Assembly: GCF_000472425.1 (NCBI RefSeq)
Contig: NZ_AXAI01000018.1
Location: 1-64,000, forward strand
Length of the DNA stretch: 64,000 bases
Direction: 5' to 3'
Source of the DNA: Bradyrhizobium sp. Tv2a-2
GTDB taxonomy: Bacteria; Pseudomonadota; Alphaproteobacteria; Rhizobiales; Xanthobacteraceae
Shown here in pieces: positions 24,879-34,016 of the stretch; position 1 is the first letter of the stretch; every line of letters begins with the position of its first letter. A program made the position numbers and the translations under genes. Under the pieces are notes generated by a model. It saw nothing but the letters and a program-made list of their open reading frames with translations. It searched no databases and was not told the origin of the DNA.

Positions 24879-25795
24879 TAGACTTTTTCGACTTCAGGCC
24901 GGCCCAGCAGGCCGGTCGGCATGAAGATCAGGACCACGATCAGGATCGAGAAGGCGGCAACGTCCTTGTATTCGACCGAGAAATAGGCCGACCAGAACGT
25001 CTCGATCAGGCCGATCGCAAGCCCGCCCAGCATCGCGCCCGGCAGCGAGCCGATGCCGCCGAGCACGGCCGCGGTGAACGCCTTGATGCCTGCGACAAAG
25101 CCCATGAAGAAATCGACCAGGCCGTAATAGAGCAGGTACATCATGCCGGCTACGGCCGCGAGCGCCGCGCCGATCACGAAGGTCATCGAGATGGTGCGGT
25201 CGACATCCACCCCAAGCAGTGCCGCCATGGTCTGGTCCTGCTCGCAGGCGCGCATGTCGCGGCCGAGCCGCGTGCGCGCAACCAGCCAGGTGAAGATCGC
25301 AAGCAGCACGATGGTGGTGAGTACGACGACGATCTGCACGTTGGAGAGCTGCACCACGAAGCCGCTGGAGCCCTGGTGCAGGGTGTAGCCGCCGGTGATG
25401 ATCGGCGGCACCGGCTTGACGCGAGCGCCTTGCGCGACCTGGGAGAAGTTGGAGAGCACGAAGGACATGCCGATGGCGGAGAGCATTGGCGCAAGGCGGA
25501 AGGAATGCCGCAGCGGCCGGTAGGCGATGCGCTCGACCGTCCAGCCATACAGCGCGGTGATCGCCATCGAGACCAGCAGCACGATCAAGAGGACCACCGG
25601 GACGGCAGTCAGCCCGAACGAGACAAGCACAAGGAAGGAGATCAGCGCGATGAAGCCGCCGATCATGAAAATATCGCCATGGGCGAAATTGATCATGCCG
25701 ACGATGCCGTAGACCATGGTGTAGCCGATGGCGATCAGGCCATAGATCGAACCGAGCACCAGGCCGTTGATGAGTTGTTGAGCGAAATAATCCAT
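24878..25795 (-). CDS. livH: Branched-chain amino acid ABC transporter permease LivH
   Basis: A 305-residue inner-membrane permease pairing with LivM. It starts MDYFAQQLINGLVLGSIYGL, the standard LivH N-terminus, and contains GMINFAHGDIFMIGGF and the coupling loop TRLGRDMRACEQDQTMAALLG (given as TRLGRDMRAC and EQDQTMAALLG). The ATG at 25795 is chosen over a frame starting 16 codons upstream. As first gene of livHMGF its promoter should lie in 25796-26000; no clear -35/-10 pair was picked out. Confidence 0.95.
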   Translation of the reverse strand: MDYFAQQLINGLVLGSIYGLIAIGYTMVYGIVGMINFAHGDIFMIGGFIALISFLVLVSFGLTAVPVVLLIVLLVSMAITALYGWTVERIAYRPLRHSFRLAPMLSAIGMSFVLSNFSQVAQGARVKPVPPIITGGYTLHQGSSGFVVQLSNVQIVVVLTTIVLLAIFTWLVARTRLGRDMRACEQDQTMAALLGVDVDRTISMTFVIGAALAAVAGMMYLLYYGLVDFFMGFVAGIKAFTAAVLGGIGSLPGAMLGGLAIGLIETFWSAYFSVEYKDVAAFSILIVVLIFMPTGLLGRPEVEKV

Positions 25796-26119
25796 GGGCT
25801 GCGGCTTGCGGGACCTCGAACGGTTCTGGTGAGGGACCGGCAAGATCCCAAAGTTTCATACAGGACCGACGCGGCGAGGGCCCCGGGCAGCCTTGAACGA
25901 CGCGTCTTGAGCGCTTGTCTTAACAGCGGGAACTGATAGCGGCAACCACGCCAAAAGGCGGTCAAGGCCTCCTTCTACAGGATTGTTTTTGTTGCGGGTT
26001 ACCCTGCAGCCGCGCTGCCTTCTTGTCGCCACGCATCCGCGGCGAAGGAACAAAAGTTCCCGCAACCAACCGGGGGCCTGGGAGTTGGTGCGGGCTAGGT
26101 TCAACAACGGAGCTCCCGA

Positions 26120-26254
26120 ATGAACAGCCAGCAGAACCAGAACAACAAGCCCGGCCAGCAGAGCCAGAATCCCGGCCAGAAGCCGGGTCAGCAGCAGCAA
26201 GGCGGCGGGCAACAGAAGCCTGGCCAGCAGCAGCAGGAAAACCCCAATCGCTAG
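26120..26254 (+). CDS. 44-residue Gln/Gly/Pro-rich repeat peptide
   Basis: A short reading frame with CGGAG upstream of the ATG and a strong terminator 30 bases after its stop. The product starts MNSQQNQNNKPGQQSQNPGQ and continues with KPGQQQQ-type units; the unit (K/N)PGQQ recurs four times. Nearly half of the residues are Gln, with no hydrophobic core, so it should be disordered. Having its own ribosome site and terminator argues that it is expressed. Function unknown. The bases 25796-26119 upstream hold a GGAACaaaaGTTCC palindrome near 26048 and no other gene. Confidence 0.65.
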   Translation: MNSQQNQNNKPGQQSQNPGQKPGQQQQGGGQQKPGQQQQENPNR

Positions 26255-26283
26255 TTCGGACGTCGTCCAGTGAGTGCAAGAGA

Positions 26284-26314
26284 GCCCCGCCGCACCGGCG
26301 GGGCCTTTGTTTTT
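26284..26314 (+). terminator. Rho-independent terminator after the Q-rich peptide gene
   Basis: GCCCCGCCG pairs with CGGCGGGGC around a CAC loop, followed by CTTTGTTTTT. The placement right after the 44-codon gene supports that gene being real. Confidence 0.9.
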
Positions 26315-26484
26315 CGAGCCAAATCTGCGTCGTTTTCGCGTCGTTTGCTGCGATATCGACAGGCCAGCCCCGTCATTAACGTAAACAGAGGGTTTAAATT
26401 GCCGTTACGAGTTTAGGCGCGTTAGCTGTCCCGTAAACTGCGGCGCCCTTGTCAGGCGGTCCGCGGAACAAGCGGGAAGGCGGC

Positions 26485-27012
26485 ATGTCCACCAATTGGC
26501 GTATCAGTTCTTTCAACGGCGCGCTGCTTGCGTGCTATTTCATTCCAACCTGGGCGATCATCGCCTTCAGGATCGTCGAGGCGCCGGTGCGCGGCCTGTT
26601 CGAGCGGCCAAACGTGTCGGCGGCCTTCTATCTCGGCGACCAGCTGCAATGGGGCGCCGCGGGCCTGATCCGCGTCGCCTGGTTCATCGCGCTCGGCCGC
26701 CTGATGGTGGTCGCGTTCTTCGCGCTGTTCCTGGTGCTGTTGTGCCGCCCAAAAATCCGCATCGCGGGCGGCGCCAACGAGGCGCTCTCGATCGCTCTCG
26801 GCCTCGGCAGCCTGATCAGCTTTGCGCTGATGCTGATGGCCTCGAGAGTAGGCGAAACCGAGGCGCTGCGGCTGCACGCCACCGAGCTTCTGATGATGCT
26901 CGGGACGGGAATCATCATGTTGGTCTTGCCTCCGGCAAGTGCGCCGGCGGCAGTGGATGTTCCCGCCGAGCCGCTACCGCTTCAGGAGCCCCAGCTCCTC
27001 AACAATGGCTGA
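26485..27012 (+). CDS. Four-helix membrane protein, function unknown
   Basis: A 175-residue protein with four hydrophobic stretches: FNGALLACYFIPTWAIIAF, LGRLMVVAFFALFLVLLC, ALSIALGLGSLISFALMLM and LMMLGTGIIMLVLPP. The start at 26485 (MSTNWRIS) has GCGGGAAGG upstream. Its C-terminal codons overlap the 3' end of the convergent pcaC by 39 bases. No family recognised. Confidence 0.7.
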   Translation: MSTNWRISSFNGALLACYFIPTWAIIAFRIVEAPVRGLFERPNVSAAFYLGDQLQWGAAGLIRVAWFIALGRLMVVAFFALFLVLLCRPKIRIAGGANEALSIALGLGSLISFALMLMASRVGETEALRLHATELLMMLGTGIIMLVLPPASAPAAVDVPAEPLPLQEPQLLNNG

Positions 27013-27366
27013 GGCCTCCTTCACGGCGTGATTGGCGGCGGGCACGCCGCAATAGATCGCCTGCTGCAGCAGGATTTCCTTGATGTCATCGGGCGAGAAA
27101 CCGCCTTCGGCGAGCGCTGCGCGCACATGCAGGCGAAACTCGTCCCATTGCCCCAGCGCGACCATGGTGCCGATCACAAGCACTCGCCGCGTCCGCTCGT
27201 CGAAATGCGGCCGCGTCCAGATCTCGCCCCAGGCGTAGCGGGTGATGAGGTCCTGGAAATCGGTGTTGAAGGCGTTGCGGTTCAGAAGCGACTTGTCGAC
27301 CCAGGCATCGCCGAGCACCTTGCGACGCTGACCCATGCCCTGATCGCGGCGTTCTTGGTCGTCCAT
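26974..27366 (-). CDS. pcaC: 4-carboxymuconolactone decarboxylase
   Basis: PcaC decarboxylates 4-carboxymuconolactone to 3-oxoadipate enol-lactone in the protocatechuate branch of the beta-ketoadipate pathway. The 130-residue alpha-helical protein has the family core TRPHFDERTRRVLVIGTMVA (20 residues), FRLHVRAALAEG and the AIYCGVPAANHAV block with its active-site histidine. The ATG at 27366 is chosen by family length. It is the last gene of pcaB-pcaD-pcaC, about 120 bases after pcaD with a palindromic repeat between. Confidence 0.95.
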   Translation of the reverse strand: MDDQERRDQGMGQRRKVLGDAWVDKSLLNRNAFNTDFQDLITRYAWGEIWTRPHFDERTRRVLVIGTMVALGQWDEFRLHVRAALAEGGFSPDDIKEILLQQAIYCGVPAANHAVKEASAIVEELGLLKR

Positions 27367-27415
27367 GTCATGTTTCCTTTGGCTCGGTCTTCGGAGCGGT
27401 CCACAGGACCGAACT

Positions 27416-27480
27416 GTGCTCTGCACACCTGAGAATCTCGAGATTCCGGGTTCGCCTCTGCGAGGCGCCCCGGAATGACG
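27416..27480. repeat. Dispersed palindromic intergenic repeat (partial copy)
   Basis: It lies between pcaD and pcaC. It carries GAGAATCTCGAGATTCC and ends CGCCCCGGAATGACG. The first part is the exact reverse complement of the middle of the 46878-46977 repeat, so the two are members of one family. Confidence 0.75.
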
Positions 27481-27486
27481 AGTGAA

Positions 27487-28269
27487 TTACTTCTGTGTCA
27501 GAAAGCCCACCACGGCTTCGGTGAAGGCGTGCGACTGCTCGACATTGGAAATATGGGCGGCGTCGAGCAGGGTCATGCTTGCGCCGGGGATCTGGCTGCG
27601 GATGAACTCGCCGGCCGCGACTGGCGTTGCCATATCCTGGCGGCCGGCGATCACGAGCGTGGGGCTCTTGATCTTCGGCAACAGCGCGCGCTGGTCGAGT
27701 GTCGAGAGAGCTTCGCAACAGGCGATATAGCCTTGCGCGGGCGAAGCGAGCAGCATGGCTTTCATGTTGGCGGTGACCTGCGGCTCGCGCTCGCGGAAAT
27801 CGGCCGTGAGCCAGCCGGCGATCACGGTGTCGGCGACCGCGGCAAGGCCGCCTTCCTTCACCGCCTTGATGCGGTTCAGCCAGTTGGTGGGATCGGGATA
27901 ATAGCAGGCAGTATTGGCGAGGATGATCTTGCCGAAGCGCTCCGGCGCGTTCGCTCCCAGCCATTGCCCGACCATGCCGCCCATCGAAAGCCCGCACCAA
28001 TGCACCTTGTTGATATTGAGATCGTCGAGGATGGCCAGCACGTCGCGGCCGAAGCGCTCCATGGAGTAGGGCCCCGGCGGCACTCCGGATTTGCCGTGGC
28101 CGCGGCGGTCGTAGCGGATCACGCGGAACACCTGCGTGAGCGCCTTCATCTGCGGCTCCCACATCTGCAGTGTGGTGCCAAGCGAGTTCGACAGCATCAG
28201 CGTCGGCCCGCTGTGGCGCCCGTCGACGGAGACGTTGAGCAGGCAGCCGTCGGCATCGATCATCGGCAT
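27487..28269 (-). CDS. pcaD: 3-oxoadipate enol-lactonase
   Basis: PcaD hydrolyses 3-oxoadipate enol-lactone to 3-oxoadipate. The 260-residue alpha/beta hydrolase shows the nucleophile elbow GLSMGGMVGQ at about residue 95-104, the Asp region VIAGRQDMATPV and the His region DAAHISNVEQ. MLSNSLGTTLQMWEPQ is the oxyanion-side segment typical of PcaD. It is 11 bases downstream of pcaB in the same operon. Confidence 0.95.
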   Translation of the reverse strand: MPMIDADGCLLNVSVDGRHSGPTLMLSNSLGTTLQMWEPQMKALTQVFRVIRYDRRGHGKSGVPPGPYSMERFGRDVLAILDDLNINKVHWCGLSMGGMVGQWLGANAPERFGKIILANTACYYPDPTNWLNRIKAVKEGGLAAVADTVIAGWLTADFREREPQVTANMKAMLLASPAQGYIACCEALSTLDQRALLPKIKSPTLVIAGRQDMATPVAAGEFIRSQIPGASMTLLDAAHISNVEQSHAFTEAVVGFLTQK

Positions 28270-28280
28270 GGGGCGTTCCT

Positions 28281-29633
28281 CTATTCTTCAAGAGAGGCGA
28301 GCAGGCGGTCGATCATGGTCTGGGACGCGCCCTGATAGGCCATCGGCTCGAATAGTTTGGCGAGCTGGTCGGCGCCGAGCTGCGCGGTGACGCTCGAATC
28401 GGCGGCGAGAACATCGCGCAAATGTCTTTTCTCCGCCACCGCCTTCTTGCTGGCGGCCTCGATCGCGTGATGCGCCTCGCTCTTGCCGATCTTTTCCGCA
28501 AGCGCCATCGCGACCGCTTCGGCCATGATCAGCCCGTCGGTCGCATCGAGATTCTGGCGCATGCGCTGCCCATCGACCTCGAGCCCCTCGGCGAGATCGA
28601 CGGTGGCGGCAAGCGCGCCCGACGTCACCAGCAGCAAGGTCGGCAATGTCGGCCACTCCGCATGCCAGGGACCGGCGCTGCGCTCATGCTCTTGCACCTG
28701 GGCTGCAAAAATCGTCGCGGCCAAGTTCGGCGCCATGGTCGCCGCGCCAAGCGCGCTTGCGGCAGCGACGGGGTTGCGCTTGTGCGGCATGGTGGAGGAG
28801 CCGCCGCGGCCAACGCCCGCGGGCTCGAAGGCCTCCGCGACATCGGTTTGCATCAGAAGCGAGACGTCGCGGGCAATCTTGCCGCAGCTGCCGGCGAGGA
28901 TCGCAAGCACTGAAGCTGCTTCTGCAATGCGGTCGCGATGGGTGTGCCAGGGCGCGTCCGGCATCGGCAGCCGCAGCTCCCGCCCGAGCAGCTCCCCGAC
29001 CGCGAGGCCCCTGTGCCCGAGCGCAGCCAGCGTGCCGGCGGCGCCGCCGAATTGCAGCGCAAGGCCCGCCTCGCCCAGCCGCTTCAGCCGCGATCGCGAG
29101 CGGTCGAGGGCTGCGGCATATTCGGCAAGCTTGAGCCCAAACGGCATCGGCAGCGCATGCTGCAGCCAGGTGCGCGCCACCATCGCGGTGTTACGGTGCG
29201 TCCGGGCCAGCCCGGCAAAGCCTTTGATGGCGCGATCGAGATCGGCCATCAGCACGTCGATGGCTGCGCGCAGCACCAGCATGGTCGCGGTGTCGATCAC
29301 ATCCTGGCTGGTCGCGCCCCAATGGACGAAGCGGGCAGCGTCGGGATCGGCCTTGGCGACCTGAGCGGTCAGCGCCTTGACCAGGGGAATCGCGAGATTG
29401 CCCGAGCGGGTCGCGGCCTCGGCGAGGCCGGCAAGATCGAAGCCAGAGGCCTTGCAGGCTTGCCCGATGGGTGCGGCGGCGCCGGCAGGGATCACGCCCA
29501 CCGCCGCTTCCGCGCGGGCGAGCGCAGCCTCGAAATCGAGCATGGCCTGCAGATAGGCAACATCGTCGCAGGCCGCGCGCATCGGGCCGCTCGAGAACAT
29601 CGGGGCGAGCAGGGGGGATATGGACGTGCTCAT
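28281..29633 (-). CDS. pcaB: 3-carboxy-cis,cis-muconate cycloisomerase
   Basis: PcaB cyclises 3-carboxymuconate to 4-carboxymuconolactone. The 450-residue protein is of the fumarase/aspartase superfamily, with WGATSQDVIDTA, RTWLQHALPMPFG and the signature GGSSTMPHKRNPV. The start MSTSISPLL at 29633 gives the normal length; the frame remains open about 220 codons further upstream, antisense to coxG, and that part is not coding. It heads the operon pcaBDC. The ring-cleaving pcaGH genes are not nearby. Confidence 0.95.
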   Translation of the reverse strand: MSTSISPLLAPMFSSGPMRAACDDVAYLQAMLDFEAALARAEAAVGVIPAGAAAPIGQACKASGFDLAGLAEAATRSGNLAIPLVKALTAQVAKADPDAARFVHWGATSQDVIDTATMLVLRAAIDVLMADLDRAIKGFAGLARTHRNTAMVARTWLQHALPMPFGLKLAEYAAALDRSRSRLKRLGEAGLALQFGGAAGTLAALGHRGLAVGELLGRELRLPMPDAPWHTHRDRIAEAASVLAILAGSCGKIARDVSLLMQTDVAEAFEPAGVGRGGSSTMPHKRNPVAAASALGAATMAPNLAATIFAAQVQEHERSAGPWHAEWPTLPTLLLVTSGALAATVDLAEGLEVDGQRMRQNLDATDGLIMAEAVAMALAEKIGKSEAHHAIEAASKKAVAEKRHLRDVLAADSSVTAQLGADQLAKLFEPMAYQGASQTMIDRLLASLEE

Positions 29634-29804
29634 GATGGCCGCGACCCTACCCACTGTCCGGCGACACTGCCAATCCAAAAGCGCATGGGAGCCCCTTCGC
29701 GACTGCGAATATGCATCCCAAATCTCCTTTATGCGGACTTTTCTTCGGCCTGCCGCTGCTTTACTTGGGAGAGCGCGTAACAATGGTGATCCGGGGAGGC
29801 CCGC

Positions 29805-30251
29805 ATGGCTATGACAATGAACGGGGAAGTCCAGCTGCCGGCTTCCCGCGAAGCGGTGTGGGCCAAGCTCAATGACCCCGAAGTGCTGAAGGCCTGTATT
29901 CCCGGCTGCGAGGAGCTGGAGAAGACCGACGATGGCGGCTTTCGCGCAGTCGCGAAAATGAAGGTCGGGCCGGTCTCGGCGCGCTTCAAGGGCAAGGTCA
30001 CCTTGAGCGATCTCGACCCGCCCAACGGCTACAAGATCTCGGGCGAAGGCGAGGGCGGCGTCGCGGGCTTTGCCAAGGGTGGCGCCACGGTGAAGCTGTC
30101 GGACAAGGACGGCGGCACGCTTCTCAACTATGACGTCGAAGCCCAGATCGGCGGCAAGCTCGCCCAGCTCGGCCAGCGCCTGATCAACGGCGCGGCAAAA
30201 AAACTGGCGGACGAGTTTTTTGCGAATTTCGCCAAAGCCGTACAGGGTTAG
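29805..30251 (+). CDS. coxG: CoxG-type SRPBCC protein (CO dehydrogenase subunit G family)
   Basis: A 148-residue protein of the CoxG/SRPBCC fold with the family blocks EVQLPASREAVWAKLNDPEV (20 residues), LKACIPGCEEL, FKGKVTLSDLDPPNGY and GEGEGGVAGFAKGGA. GGGGAGG precedes the ATG. CoxG proteins are linked to membrane attachment or cofactor handling of CODH-type hydroxylases. It begins the cox cluster but is separated from coxS by 144 bases that contain two inverted repeats. Confidence 0.92.
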   Translation: MAMTMNGEVQLPASREAVWAKLNDPEVLKACIPGCEELEKTDDGGFRAVAKMKVGPVSARFKGKVTLSDLDPPNGYKISGEGEGGVAGFAKGGATVKLSDKDGGTLLNYDVEAQIGGKLAQLGQRLINGAAKKLADEFFANFAKAVQG

Positions 30252-30273
30252 GCCGATCCGATTAGGTAATGGG

Positions 30274-30291
30274 TGAGGTTGCCCAACCTCA
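30274..30291. promoter_or_regulatory. Inverted repeat TGAGGTTG-CC-CAACCTCA
   Basis: A perfect 8-bp inverted repeat with a 2-bp centre in the gap between coxG and coxS. Its size and place fit a dimer-binding operator for the coxSM genes, though a small RNA hairpin is also possible. No regulator gene is adjacent. Confidence 0.45.
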
Positions 30292-30332
30292 TGATGGCCC
30301 ATATGATGGGGTTTAGACCGATTTTAGAACAG

Positions 30333-30355
30333 CGCTGCCGTGCAATGCGGCAGCG
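30333..30355 (+). other. Hairpin CGCTGCCG/CGGCAGCG before coxS
   Basis: Eight-base arms around a seven-base loop, about 40 bases before the coxS start. There is no T-run, so it may be a leader structure or a processing site between coxG and coxS, not a terminator. Confidence 0.4.
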
Positions 30356-30395
30356 GTCGCCGTGTCCTGCGCGGCAGTGACAATAGAGAGTGCTG

Positions 30396-30881
30396 ATGGC
30401 CAAAATTTCCATGATCGTGAACGGCAACCCCGTAACCGCCAATGTCGACCCGCGGATGTTGCTGGTGCAGTTCCTGCGCGAAAATCTGCGGCTGACCGGT
30501 ACCCATGTCGGGTGCGACACCTCGCAATGCGGTGCCTGCGTCGTGCATCTCGACGGCAGGGCGGTGAAATCCTGCACCACGCTTGCTGTGATGGCTGACG
30601 GCCACGAGGTCAAGACCATCGAAGGGTTGGCTGCCGACGGCGCGCCGCTGCATCCGATGCAGGAGGCGTTTCGCGAGCATCACGGCTTACAATGCGGCTT
30701 CTGCACCCCGGGCATGATCATGACCGCGGTCGACATCGTCCACCGCAAGGGCAACGATCTCACCGACGAGGTGATCCGCGAGGAGCTCGAGGGCAACCTC
30801 TGCCGCTGCACCGGTTATCAGAACATCGTCGCCTCGATCGCGGCCGGCGCCAAGGCGATGGCGAAATCCGATCTCGCTTAA
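30396..30881 (+). CDS. coxS: CODH-type small subunit, two [2Fe-2S] clusters
   Basis: A 161-residue electron-transfer subunit of a molybdenum hydroxylase (carbon monoxide dehydrogenase family). The plant-ferredoxin-type cluster ligands are in GCDTSQCGACVVHLDG and a later Cys in VKSCTT. The second, helical cluster uses CGFCTPGM and CRCTGYQNI. The ATG at 30396 begins MAKISMIVNGN, the usual start. Normally it passes electrons from the molybdenum subunit CoxL to the FAD subunit CoxM; coxL is absent here and coxM follows after only 34 bases. Confidence 0.93.
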   Translation: MAKISMIVNGNPVTANVDPRMLLVQFLRENLRLTGTHVGCDTSQCGACVVHLDGRAVKSCTTLAVMADGHEVKTIEGLAADGAPLHPMQEAFREHHGLQCGFCTPGMIMTAVDIVHRKGNDLTDEVIREELEGNLCRCTGYQNIVASIAAGAKAMAKSDLA

Positions 30882-30915
30882 CTTTCATAACCGCTAACGG
30901 CGGGCAGGACATCCC

Positions 30916-31722
30916 ATGTACGAATTCAAATATCATCGTCCCGGGACGGTGCGGCAGGCAGCCAATCTGCTGGCCAAGAACGAGGACGCCAAGGTCATCG
31001 CGGGCGGCCACACGCTCGTGCCGGTCATGAAGCAGCGGCTGGCGAGCCCGCCGCATCTGGTCGATCTCTCCCATATCGAGGGACTCAACGAGATCGAGAT
31101 GAAGGGGCGCGCGCTCGTGATCGGCGCCACGGCCACCCACTTCGAGGTCGCCAATTCGCCGACCGTGGGCGAGGCGATCCCGGCGCTCGCCGAGCTCGCC
31201 GGCATGATCGGCGACCCCGCCGTGCGGCATCGCGGCACCATCGGCGGTTCGCTCGCCAACAACGACCCGACCGCCGACTACCCGGCAGCCGTCATGGCGC
31301 TCGGCGCGACCATAGTCACCAACAAGCGGCGCCTGAAGCCGGAAGAGTATTTCCAGGGTCTGTTCTCGACAGCGCTCGAGCCGGACGAGATCATCACCAA
31401 GGTGCTGTTCCCGCTCCCGAAGAAGGCGGCCTATGTGAAATTCCGCAACCAGGCTTCGCGCTATGCGCTGGTGGGCGTGTTCGTCGCCAAACGCCCCTCC
31501 GACGTGCGGGTCGCCGTGACCGGAGCCGGCTCCAACGGCGTGTTCCGCCTGGAGTCGTTCGAGGAGGCCCTGAAGAAGCGCTTCTCGCACAAGGTGCTCG
31601 ACGGTTTGACGGTGGCGGCAGAAGGCTTAAATAGCGATATACATGGCAGCGCCGAATACCGCGCGCATCTGATCGCGGTGCTGGCCCGCCGGGCGGTCGA
31701 GGCTGCGACCGCAAAGGAATGA
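30916..31722 (+). CDS. coxM: CODH-type medium subunit, FAD-binding
   Basis: A 268-residue flavoprotein subunit. The two FAD-binding motifs are IAGGHTLVP (AGGHS type) near residue 35 and TIGGSLANNDPTADYP (TIGGN type) near residue 112. The C-terminal CO_deh_flav_C domain includes KFRNQASRYALVGVFVA. It begins MYEFKYHRPGTV. In form-II clusters the order is S-L-M, so the missing gene would lie immediately upstream. Confidence 0.93.
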   Translation: MYEFKYHRPGTVRQAANLLAKNEDAKVIAGGHTLVPVMKQRLASPPHLVDLSHIEGLNEIEMKGRALVIGATATHFEVANSPTVGEAIPALAELAGMIGDPAVRHRGTIGGSLANNDPTADYPAAVMALGATIVTNKRRLKPEEYFQGLFSTALEPDEIITKVLFPLPKKAAYVKFRNQASRYALVGVFVAKRPSDVRVAVTGAGSNGVFRLESFEEALKKRFSHKVLDGLTVAAEGLNSDIHGSAEYRAHLIAVLARRAVEAATAKE

Positions 31723-31753
31723 CAAAGGCCTTCGGCCCAACACTGGCTCACTG

Positions 31754-32662
<909 letters not shown>

Positions 32663-32690
32663 GTTTGCTCGTCGCGCTGCGGCAACGTTC

Positions 32691-32782
32691 GTCATTCCGG
32701 GGCGCGACGAAGTCGCGAACCCGGAATCCAGAGGTTGTGGCGCGAGATTCCGGGTTCGACGCTGTGCGTCGCCCCGGAATGA
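32691..32782. repeat. Dispersed palindromic intergenic repeat
   Basis: About 92 bases starting GTCATTCCGGGGCG and ending CGCCCCGGAATGAC, with a second inner pair GAACCCGGAATC / GATTCCGGGTTC. It lies between coxD and coxE. Same family as 46878-46977 and 60634-60714. Confidence 0.85.
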
Positions 32783-32797
32783 CAAGAGGATAGAGCG

Positions 32798-34003
32798 GTG
32801 CCTTCAGCCATCAATCATCTCGCACCTCCGACCGGCCTGATGGCCGACAATGTCGTCGGGTTTGCGCGCGCGCTGCGCGCGACCGGAATTCCGGTCGGGC
32901 CGGGTGCCGTGATCGACGCCATGAATGCGCTGCAGCTGATCGAGATCGGCAACCGCGCCGAGGTCTACACCACGCTGGAAGCTGTCTTCGTCAAGCGCCA
33001 CGAGCATATGCTGATCTTTGCGCAGGCCTTCGACCTGTTCTTCCGCGCCGCCGAAGACTGGAAGCACATGCTGGATTCCGTGCCGCTGCCGGACCAGGCC
33101 AAAAAGAAGCCGCCGCCGGCGTCCCGCCGCGTCCAGGAAGCGCTGTCGCAGCCCTCGATGCGGGACGAGCCGCAGGTGCAGGAGCAGGACCTGCGCCTGT
33201 CGGTGTCGGACAAGGAGGTGCTGCAGAAGAAGGACTTTGCGCAGATGACCGCCGCGGAAATCGCGGAAGCCACCCGCGCCATCGACCTGATGCGGCTGCC
33301 GCAGGCCGAGCTGGAAACTCGCCGCTACCAGCCCGATCGACGCGGACTCAAGCTCGACATGCGCCGCACGCTGCGCGGATCGCTCCGCACCGGCGGCGAC
33401 ATTATCGATATCTACCGGCTCGGGCGGATCGAGAAGCCGGCGCCGATCGTGGCGCTCCTGGATATCTCCGGCTCCATGAGCGAATATACCCGCCTGTTCC
33501 TGCACTTCCTGCATGCCATCACCGACGCCCGCAAGCGGGTCTCGGTGTTCCTGTTCGGCACGCGGCTCACCAATGTGACGCGCGCGTTGCGCGAGCGTGA
33601 CCCGGACGAGGCCTTGGCGAGTTGCTCCGCCTCGGTCGAGGATTGGGCCGGCGGCACGCGGATCGCCACCTCGCTGCACACCTTCAACAAATTGTGGGCG
33701 CGGCGTGTACTCGGGCAGGGCGCCATCGTGCTCCTGATCTCCGACGGGCTCGAGCGCGAAGCCGACGACAAGCTCGCCTTCGAGATGGACCGGCTGCACC
33801 GCTCCTGCCGCCGGCTGATCTGGCTGAATCCGCTTTTGCGGTTCGGTGGCTTCGAGCCGAAGGCGCAAGGCATCAAAATGATGCTGCCGCACGTTGACGA
33901 ATTCCGCCCGGTGCATAATTTGAGCTCGATGCAGGCCCTGATCAAAGCCCTGTCGTCCCCGATCCCGCCGCATCACCGCAGCCTGATTCGCTCCGCAGCC
34001 TGA
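32798..34003 (+). CDS. coxE: VWA domain protein (CoxE family)
   Basis: A 401-residue protein with an N-terminal helical part and a C-terminal von Willebrand A domain. The metal-ion site is in VALLDISGSMSEYTRLF, with RVSVFLFGTRLTNV and WAGGTRIATSLHTFNK completing the fold. CoxE works with the MoxR ATPase CoxD in activating the molybdenum enzyme. The middle (about 90-140) is charged and Pro/Lys-rich (QAKKKPPPAS) and probably unstructured. Confidence 0.9.
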   Translation: MPSAINHLAPPTGLMADNVVGFARALRATGIPVGPGAVIDAMNALQLIEIGNRAEVYTTLEAVFVKRHEHMLIFAQAFDLFFRAAEDWKHMLDSVPLPDQAKKKPPPASRRVQEALSQPSMRDEPQVQEQDLRLSVSDKEVLQKKDFAQMTAAEIAEATRAIDLMRLPQAELETRRYQPDRRGLKLDMRRTLRGSLRTGGDIIDIYRLGRIEKPAPIVALLDISGSMSEYTRLFLHFLHAITDARKRVSVFLFGTRLTNVTRALRERDPDEALASCSASVEDWAGGTRIATSLHTFNKLWARRVLGQGAIVLLISDGLEREADDKLAFEMDRLHRSCRRLIWLNPLLRFGGFEPKAQGIKMMLPHVDEFRPVHNLSSMQALIKALSSPIPPHHRSLIRSAA

Positions 34004-34016
34004 TGGGAGGCTTAGA

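Noticed and set aside
29634..30302. A 220-residue N-terminal extension of PcaB
   Set aside because: It runs antisense through coxG and is absent from the family; MSTSISPLL at 29633 gives normal length.
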